Of a stretch of 64,000 nucleotides of DNA, positions 56,872 to 64,000 are shown one piece after another. The stretch covers positions 62,001 through 126,000 of the forward strand of contig RXIC02000093.1 in NCBI GenBank assembly GCA_003952965.2. Direction: 5' to 3'. The translations under genes were made by a program, and so were the position numbers. Under the pieces are notes generated by a model. It was not told the DNA's origin and made no database searches. It was given only the letters and a program-made list of their open reading frames with translations. The DNA comes from Morella rubra (lineage: Eukaryota > Streptophyta > Magnoliopsida > Fagales > Myricaceae). Each line of letters starts with the position of its first letter. Within the stretch, counting starts at the first letter, position 1.

Positions 56872-58880
56872 ATTTAATATTGACTAAATGCGAGATTTAT
56901 GATTACTTGTGGTCTTGTGGTCCCGAAATCAGTTCGGGTTGTCTCCTAGTTTGGGTTTTGTATTTTCTTGACTTATTGCATGTGCTTCTCACCCTATTAC
57001 ATGGTTTTGTTACTCTAGCTTACACTTGTGCCGATTATTTGGTAAATATAAAAACCAGGTTTGTGACAATATATGTGTTTGGGTTAAGTGTATAAAATAA
57101 TTGGGAGATAGTTTAAATAGTTTAAAACATGTGGGTCAATTAGTAAAAATGAGAAATTTACAATATTGGAAATCTAAGTTTCAATAAGCCTGTAAGCAGA
57201 TATTTAATGGGTCATTCATAATAAGTTGCTTTGTAAATTCAGTTGTCATATTCTTTGAGGAAAATATATGATATCTTAGTTGCTTGATATACAATGTATC
57301 TTGGAGTTACAATTTATGCTTTGGGGTCCCATGAATAATTTTTTATTCACTATCTTGCATAGTTGACTTGGATTTTTTTAAAAAAATTATTTTGAACTAA
57401 AGAATATAAATATTCGGATTACATATAGTTCACGAAACTTTTTATTATTTCAGTTCATAGTTTATTCACATAAGTCTGTGCTGAAATACTATATAATTTT
57501 CTATGTGGAAAACAATATGCATTTCTTTATCACTATATTCTCTTTTGGATATATGACTATATATTTTATGTTGCATTGAATAATATGCTATTCGGATAAT
57601 TTCAATAACATGGTGTTTTGTTGTTGGCCGAATTTAATATTTTGTTTGATGTGTGATTTTTATAATGATAAAGTGCTACTGCAAGTAGGTTCTCTTTAAG
57701 TTCTATATGCTCTTTTAAAAATATGTCTATCACACGTTGATTGGTCCATGAATACTATATTGCAAGTGCTTTGATGACTTTTTGCTAAGTATCTTAATTG
57801 GGCTTTTAATAGATGACACGTGTTAGTTCATAGTATTTTCTACTGAACTATTTTGTTCTATTTTGATGAAACTATTTTGTTCTATTTTGATGAAACTCTT
57901 AATTGGATGTTCGTGAGTATTGTATGATATTTGTACCGTGAACCATATCATATGTCTTATTTGGTTTTTACATATAGCTCCTATTTTGTTTATAACATCA
58001 TAAATGATTCTTGGTTTAAGTTTCTGTCTTATATTGAAGTTTATTTCATTTGTTTCACTTCTTGTTCTAGTTGGATATTACAAGTCTATTAAACAAGATG
58101 ATTGTCTGTTGTTGTTTTTAATATGATTGTCTTTTACTAATATGAATAATTTGTTTGCTACTGATTCATTTCTAGCTATTGTCTTTATTGATGAGAGACA
58201 TGGTATGTTGGTTGGAGACATAGTTTTGATTTTTCTCCCTTTGGCCTCCTTCTTAACAAAAAGGTGGAGAAGTTGATGACAGTACAGTACTAAGTTGTTA
58301 GCTGTTGATACTAATGGTTGTTTGGCAGATGTAGAATAAGTACTTATATTGCTTGTATTGTGATATTTGGGTGGTCTAATTATAATAGTTTGATACAGAG
58401 GGTTGATGGTCCTGAAAGTTCTGACTCGCCTTTTGATGACGAGGACGATGTACCTTCTGATGGCGAGGCTACTGCCCATTTCTTTTCTGATGCTGCAGCC
58501 TCCGCCTAGTTCTCTTTGGCTCCCTTCTTGAGAAAAGCGGGAGTAATTATATCTTCTGTTGATATCTGTTGCACTTTTGTTGAACTTGTAGTGTTTTTTA
58601 TGTTCTGCTAAACCTTGAACGTTGTTGTTCTTCTATGTTGATTTGCTGAACCTTTTATTATCCTTATGTTGATCTTATGTTCTGCTGAATCTTTATTACT
58701 CTTATGGTGGCTTGCTGAGTATGAAGTGAATACATATTGGTTGTGCAGTTTTGCAGTGTATATTTTGCTTGTGATTGGTATTGTGGGAAGTATATGAGTT
58801 CTTTATTTTGCTGACTTGCTGTATTGGATTGATTAGCATGAAGTGTTGATTATAATCTTGCTTATATTGAACAAACATGC
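55931..58880. other. Non-coding interior of the gag-only element
   Basis: About 3 kb where pol would be expected. No catalytic motif was found in any frame. It holds a TATA-like AGTATAAAAGCCC (56501-56513), a CT microsatellite, and a GC-richer acidic frame at 58396-58509 (DDEDDVPSDGEATAHFF). Two related short segments lie at 58230-58262 and 58511-58545 (CTCCCTTTGGC... and CTCTTTGGCTCCC...), each ending in a polypurine-like string. Confidence 0.55.
56831..56869. repeat. (TC)n microsatellite
   Basis: About 19 TC units inside the gag-only Copia element. Confidence 0.95.
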
Positions 58881-58888
58881 TAACACAT

Positions 58889-58951
58889 AGGGGGAGAGTC
58901 CTTCTATCCTCTCTCTATCTTGGAAGGATACTAATCTCAGGGGGAGAGAAG
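58889..58951 (+). promoter_or_regulatory. Two extra polypurine-tract-like motifs
   Basis: AGGGGGAGAG at 58889-58898 and AGGGGGAGAGAAG at 58939-58951 resemble the true polypurine tract 250-300 bp downstream. Multiple polypurine motifs before the 3' LTR are a reported trait of Sireviruses. Confidence 0.6.
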
Positions 58952-59190
58952 TATTCCTAAAAAAATGTATAATTAACTCCTATTGCATTGATGTTATTTT
59001 TAATCTAACAAGATTAAAGATTGTGTTTTGCTGAGTTATTTATCGCAGGTATTTGGAAATCTCAGGAAGTTATAGAATAGGCTATGATAGAGTTCATAGG
59101 CTTGTCATATGTAAATGGGTTCTGTGGTGGTGATCAACAGAATCCATGTCCTTGGGGTTGGGATATTTTGTGTTTGTCACGAAGTAAGCC

Positions 59191-59202
59191 AAAGGGGGAG
59201 AT
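59191..59202 (+). promoter_or_regulatory. Polypurine tract of the gag-only element
   Basis: AAAGGGGGAGAT directly precedes the TGTTAGG of the right LTR. Confidence 0.9.
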
Positions 59203-59884
59203 TGTTAGGAATATTTTTAGTTGGCTTTACTTCGTATGTAATTTTGCTGTAATTCCTGAGATGTTAAGGTTAATGAAGCTTCTGTGAAGAGCTGGAGACT
59301 GCAGTACAAAAACTGGGTATTTCTTAGAAAGTTTAAGTTAACTTGAAGTCAGATGCAAGTCAGACAGGAATGCGAAATGAAGCACGGCTGCAGCAGAATT
59401 TGGTCAGTCCATTCCTAACTAAATGAATGACGTCAAGAAAGACCCAAAAAGCCCAGAACCTTCCACTTTAACGTAGAGTCACTCTCAGCTTATAACCCCT
59501 TTATTCTATTATGAAAGTGTAGTTAGAAAAATTCAGAAATCGTGCTTTCAACGTGAAACTCTCTCTAGAAACCCTCTGCCATTTTTCTAAGCCTTTGTTT
59601 TATGAACTGAGAATGGAGCCTTGAAGATAAACCCCTCTCTTTAGGATTCTTAGTTCGATAGATTGATCACCGTTGTTATTTCTCCAAAAAGAAATTCAAG
59701 ACTTTCGGAGGTTGCTGAAATCTTGAAGGTCCAAGTGCCAAGTTCGTGCGGTTGCTGTTATTGCGAGTTTGCAATGGAGGAAGGCAAGGTATGAATAGCT
59801 AGGTAAAGGTAGTTAGCTTTTTGAATGGATGAGAGGTTCTCAGGTTCAGTTGTTGTCGTATTGAGTCTTAAATAATTCCGTTCA
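59203..59884 (+). repeat. Right LTR of the gag-only Copia element
   Basis: 682 bp, TGTTAGGAAT to CCGTTCA, followed by the GGGGA duplication at 59885-59889. Shortened by an internal deletion of about 480 bp relative to the left LTR; the junction reads GGTTCTCA|GGTTCAG. Confidence 0.92.
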
Positions 59885-60350
59885 GGGGAGTTCCTTGTAA
59901 ACGGAACTTCCAGTGGTCCTCACATTCATTCTCGAAGCCGACTTCCTTGAGTAGTCCATAGTCGACGATCGTAAGCTAATCATGATTAAAACCATTCTTG
60001 TGATGCAAGAAATACCAATATGTTGCTCAGTTTTAGATCATAGTGAACCATCCCAGATGAATGCATGAAATTTAGGCCTCAAAGGATCATATTGGTATTG
60101 CATCGCACGTCCCACTCGCACAAGGTTGGTCTAGTCAAAATTATGCCTCATGAAAGAACAATGGGCAGAATATTCAAGAAGTAGATTGTAGAACACATTG
60201 TCGTTCTCGATGTAGAGAGAATTTTGAAACACCAATCAATGCTCGGACAACCATCCAAATGGGTCAACAACTTGTCCTCTAACTTGAGCGAGACCAATGA
60301 CTGAAGTAGATACGATTGGATGGCGATGAGCAGCATTATGGGTCGTTGAT
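59885..60350 (-). pseudogene. MAPKKK-like kinase pseudogene, N-terminal part (unit 1, split by Copia)
   Basis: The part of the kinase domain upstream of the insertion: SSGMVHYDLKLSNILVF near 60015-60065 (catalytic loop, HCDLK changed to HYDLK), then an out-of-frame DYGLL/GFENEC-type stretch up to the insertion site. The region 60100-60350 is a decayed N-lobe. Stops and frame changes show that it was already dead or has decayed since. It joins 52530-52852 if the Copia element is removed. Confidence 0.8.
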
Positions 60351-61859
60351 GGATTCTACCAAATACACCCTAGCATAAAACCCTTTTTCAAGAACTCTTC
60401 CTTTTATCAAAGACATCAACTACGGTAGGGAAAAAAGCGAAAAAGAGTAATGTTGCTCTGAGAGATTGATGTTGCTATAGCGCAATCAAGTCTTTGACTT
60501 TGTGAGGGGCTCATTTCTGTGTTCAGTAATGGATGGCCACCGTCGTAAATCATTAAGGATAGGAGTCATTCTTATTATAAACTTTAAAGAAATGTGAGAG
60601 GGGTAGAGTCATAAGGTGAAAGTGACTTTGGGTTGGTCGACATGGTGTGAGGCCCATAGTGCCGCCATTATAGTACTATAAGGGGGGGTGAAAATTTTGA
60701 AAGCAAAACGTTGGTATCGGATTGGCTCTAATCTTTTATAAATACATAATGCATCAACGTCAACCTCGTCGAATAATATGCATGAGAAAAATTAATCTGT
60801 ATGAAAAAAGCAAGTCGATTTATCGTATGACAAAGTGATAATATTATAGAATTGAACTCATTCAAGTATAATGTAGTACTTGTCTGGCTAAACTATATTA
60901 ATGAATATGTTAAAAAATATAATTGAAACTTCCTGATGGTTTTGTTATCATTTTTGTATTCAACTTAGTTTGATCTTCTGAAATGTCCTTCATTATATAT
61001 TCACTAGCTTGATATTTTTAGAACAATCACTCCATCAAAGCCAAAATTCCATCACATAGCTTCCCCAGTGTACTTTGTTGATGAATTCAAAAATATTAAA
61101 CTATATATATGGCCAGCCAAAAGGGACTTCTTTGTATGAGTCTAGTATTTGGAGTGCTGCAGCTAGAATTTGGATCGAGTGGGTAAGACTATGTTGCTCT
61201 ATGATTCCATTATTAGAGTTCCTTTAACAATTTTGCAGACAAATATCATATAAAATATTTTTATATATTAGCATTTGATGATTGTATGTGTATTATTTAT
61301 TTGAATAGATGATCTTTTTTAAAATTTGAGAAAACTACACTCCGCACCCTTTAACTACCACGTAATTTAAACTTTGCAACATAAATTACTAAACTTGACA
61401 TAAAACACTCTAAACTATAATAGTTTTATAATATGGTTATTATCTCGCCATTAAATTCAATAAAAAAGACACAAAGTGACACAATCTTAATGGCCAAATT
61501 GTAGGATGGATTTTAAAGTGTAAACGTATTGGTAGATAGAAGTGCAAAATCTTAATATTTGTAGTTTAGAGTATAAGTTCCAAAATGTGTTATATGAGAG
61601 ACAACAAAATAAAACTTTTCCTCAAAATTTCACCCTTATTTCAAGAATAATATGAAATAATTTTAGCCTATCATTATGAAACTTTGATAAATGATGAATA
61701 TATTGATGAACATGCAAACGATTAAGAATGAGGTCTATATGATTTTTTTTCTTCATTTTTGCATGATTACTGTCTTAAATTTTATTTTTTATGGTAATGA
61801 GAGAAATTCCAAGCACCTCTAGTATATTGGCTTCATACAAACTTAGGGCAGTTTGGATG
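60351..61859. other. Spacer between kinase-pseudogene units
   Basis: No gene. It repeats the spacer text of the other units, including the block shared with 33580-33900 (about 60912-61244) and the recurring non-coding block (about 61330-61590). Confidence 0.55.
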
Positions 61860-62460
61860 CATAGCGAGATCTTAACACCACAAGCAAACGCCCAAGAACC
61901 AGCGGATGCTCGTCACCCTTACGACACCTAATTAAATAGGCTGCAATGACTTGAACCTCTTGATAACTCCAACAACACAAAGAACAAAATGATGATTTAG
62001 AAACCTCTGGGCCTTTCATCTCTCACAGGGATTTATTGCAAAGCACTTCCTCAGAAAATCATTCCCATCCTTGAATAGATTCTCAAGTATTTTAGGCAAT
62101 TCGTCAAGACGAGAGATGGTTACATATGTCCAACCACGTTGGCTTCCTATAAATAATCTCAACCATGATATAGCCAAGCGAACATATATCCAGTGCTGGC
62201 CCAATCTTACCACGAGCGATAGACTACGGGGACATATAGTGATCCTCACATTTATTCATGAAGCCGACTTCCATGACCAGCCCAAAGTTAGTGATTTTAT
62301 CCTAATCATGATTAAACCCTTTTTGTGATCTTGGGAATACCAATATGTTGCTCGGTTTTAGATCACAGTGAACAGGCTAGAACGAATGAACGAAACTGAG
62401 ACTTCAGAGGATTATATAGGCATAGCGTCGCACGTCCCGCTCACACAAGGCCGGTCTATT
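61860..62460 (-). pseudogene. MAPKKK-like kinase pseudogene (unit 4)
   Basis: The most decayed unit. The minus strand shows CPRSLSLVV and, out of frame, the subdomain IX region. LPKILENLFKDGNDFLRKCF and INPCER (subdomain XI) lie near 62016-62110. Text upstream to 62460 matches the catalytic-loop part of the other units, with frame changes and deletions. Same orientation as units 1-3 on this side, so it is part of the tandem array. Confidence 0.7.
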
Positions 62461-62489
62461 CTAAATTAAGTCCCATAAGGAATCACAGC

Positions 62490-63073
62490 TAAGGGTGTGC
62501 AAAAAATTTGGTGGGAACTAAAATTTTCGATTCTGGTGCCGGAATTTTGATTTCACATCCGGTCTATACTGAAACCAGTATGGGATTTACACTATTTTTG
62601 GAACCGAAAATTCTAACAGAAATACTGAAATTTCTAGTTCTAGTATTTCATTTAGTTTTTCGTTTGTATTGTATGCATTTATTATCTATTGGTCACACAC
62701 ACATATGGGCAAAAAACACAAATTAAAATGTCCATAAAACCAATAAGATTTTTAGTCTTGTTATTTCACATAAAACATAAAAAATTGTTGTATCAATCAT
62801 AAATGATTAGTTTATGATATGTATAACACACTCAAAACGAAAGGGCTTAAATAGAACTCATAAGCCCAATTTGACCTAAAAATGCACCAAATATGACCCC
62901 AAATGCCCAAAATAATTTTAGGCGCATTCAAAAATTGGCCAAATAAAACCGACAAATCAAATATTGGAATATTTCAATTTTTTATTCCAATATTTACCAA
63001 AAATATGGGTTCTAGTAGGTACTGGAATTAGAATTGCTCATTATGGTTCCATTTCTGGATATGCCCACCCTTA
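62490..63073. mobile_element. hAT-like non-autonomous element
   Basis: 584 bp with ends TAAGGGTGTGCA and TGCCCACCCTTA, an imperfect terminal inverted repeat like the AGGGGTG-type ends of hAT elements. The interior shows inverted GGAACCGAAAATTC / TTGGAATATTTC-type text. No perfect 8-bp target duplication was found (ATCACAGC left, AATCGAGC right). No coding capacity. Confidence 0.55.
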
Positions 63074-63199
63074 AAATCGAGCTAGGTCTGAGCCAATAAC
63101 TATATCCTTAGAGCCCTTAAGGTAGGTAAGTTCGGTAAGCTAGACAAGCAAGACTCTTCTTTAAAAGTAGATAATTACTTTATTAAATTACTTTTTTCA

Positions 63200-63805
63200 A
63201 AGGGTTAAATACACTTTGCAAATGGGTAGGATTGGTATTATTTTTGAGACATTGACCCTTAACTTATATTTTTTTTAATTTGGACCCTGTACCCAAATTA
63301 CCTGTCAATTTAGACGGATTATGTCAAAAATTTTACACATTACCCCCTTATCTTTAGGGGTATTTACACATTGTGCCCCATGTTTTGACGAAATCCGTCT
63401 AAATTGATGGACAATTTGGGTACAGGGTCCAAATTGAAAAAATGTGTAAGTTAAGGGTTCCAATGTCTCAAAAATAATACATCGGGGTGCAAAGTGTAAA
63501 TGACCCCAAAATAAAGGGGCAAAGTGTATTTAACCCTTTTTTCAATTTGGATCTCGTACCCAAATTGCCTGTCAATTTAGATGGATTCCATCAAAATGTG
63601 GGGTGCAATGTGTAAATATCCCCAAAAATAAGAGGGCAATGTGCAAAAATTTTGACAAAATCCATATAAATTGACGGGCAATTTGGGTACAGGGTCCAAA
63701 TTGAAAAAATGTGTAAGTTAAAGGGCCCAATGTCTCAAAAATAATACATCGAGTGTAAAGTGTAAATGACCCCAAAGATAAGGGGGCAAAGTGTATTTAA
63801 CCCTT
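63200..63805. mobile_element. Palindromic MITE with a partial second copy
   Basis: 63200-63538 is a hairpin-like element with perfect 20-bp ends, AAGGGTTAAATACACTTTGC and its reverse complement, and long inner stems (GGACCCTGTACCCAAATT against AATTTGGGTACAGGGTCC). From about 63541 a second copy starts inside the stem and runs to a second identical right end at 63786-63805. No coding capacity. Confidence 0.85.
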
Positions 63806-64000
63806 TTTCAAATTTATTATTCAGGTAGTGATTTACCTTTTGCATGCTATATGATATTTCAAGAATATTCAACATGGCATGAGTGTGGACAGGTTTTTTT
63901 TTTTTTTTTTAAGCCTACAACAAGTTATAATATATTTTGACAACCGTGTATAACTTAACTCACCTAAAAATGTCTTTGCTATGTTATTGAGTAACATGTC
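63806..64000. other. Window end, no feature
   Basis: AT-rich sequence with a T run at 63895-63910; nothing recognised. Confidence 0.5.

Larger units (their letters stand above)
52858..59884 (+). mobile_element. Gag-only Copia (Sirevirus-like) LTR retrotransposon
   Basis: Complete structural element: left LTR 52858-54018, primer site 54021-54032, decayed gag 54065-about 55930, non-coding DNA to about 59190, polypurine tract, right LTR 59203-59884, and flanking GGGGA duplications. No protease, integrase, RT or RNase H motif was seen, so it could only have moved with enzymes from another element (a TR-GAG type non-autonomous element). The gag layout (UBN2-type domain, CCHC knuckle, coiled coil, second knuckle) and the repeated AGGGGGAGA motifs upstream of the right LTR recall Sireviruses. 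It splits a kinase pseudogene. Confidence 0.9.

Noticed and set aside
56521..56877. 118-residue hydrophobic plus frame resembling a membrane protein
   Set aside because: Ends in translated CT microsatellite (SLSLSL) and lies in retrotransposon interior; no family resemblance.
58078..58479. 133-residue minus frame in the gag-only element
   Set aside because: Runs antisense through non-coding element DNA and shows no motif.
1..64000. CRISPR arrays, rRNA or tRNA genes, bacterial operons
   Set aside because: None seen: regular spaced short repeats, rRNA signatures and tRNA A/B-box pairs were not noticed, and introns and plant transposons show a nuclear plant source.

Overview
This window is plant nuclear DNA from a eudicot: AT-rich, long GT-AG introns, genes of plant families, and heavy Copia, LINE, MITE and endogenous pararetrovirus content. 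Only one gene looks intact, a BRO1-domain protein gene (CDS 16799-29370, 11 coding exons, 409 codons). A METTL21-type methyltransferase gene is present as two mirror-image copies that both lack their 5' exons. The rest is mobile, viral or pseudogene sequence. Family assignments come from reading translations by eye; no database search was run.

Layout. 1-5.36 kb: decayed Copia retrotransposon ending in a 3' LTR (4771-5357). 5.39-12.82 kb: endogenous caulimovirid DNA in two head-to-head pieces. The minus-strand piece carries movement protein, coat protein, protease and RT-RNase H. The plus-strand piece carries the end of the last ORF, promoter, leader, primer-binding site and movement protein. 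It ends in an (AT)n microsatellite. 12.86-15.2 kb: no gene seen. 15.2-29.7 kb: BRO1-like gene; intron 7 holds a MITE and a truncated LINE, and intron 8 holds an antisense captured gene fragment. 30.70 kb: probable CACTA transposon end, then a 100-N gap.

30.94-52.97 kb is a giant inverted repeat: two arms of about 10.9 kb around a 259-bp spacer. Each arm carries kinase pseudogenes (MAPKKK-like), a solo LTR, MITEs and the 3' exons of the methyltransferase gene. The centre of symmetry lies inside that gene. Arm-to-arm identity is a mosaic: many blocks look identical, while others, including the shared solo LTR, are clearly diverged. One left-arm block matches a third locus (60.9-61.2 kb) rather than its mirror partner. 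The left arm begins exactly at the assembly gap, so both a real fold-back duplication and an assembly problem must be considered.

52.86-59.88 kb: a Copia element with both LTRs, a perfect 5-bp target duplication (GGGGA), a canonical tRNA-Met primer site, a decayed gag, several polypurine motifs and no pol. It is inserted in the activation-loop region of one kinase pseudogene, whose other half resumes at 59885. 59.9-62.5 kb: more of the tandem kinase-pseudogene array. 62.5-63.8 kb: a hAT-like MITE and a partly duplicated palindromic MITE.

The genes do not form one pathway. From memory, the BRO1-like and METTL21-like genes resemble the Arabidopsis loci At1g73390 and At1g73320, which lie close together; if right, this is conserved microsynteny on which the repeats accumulated.
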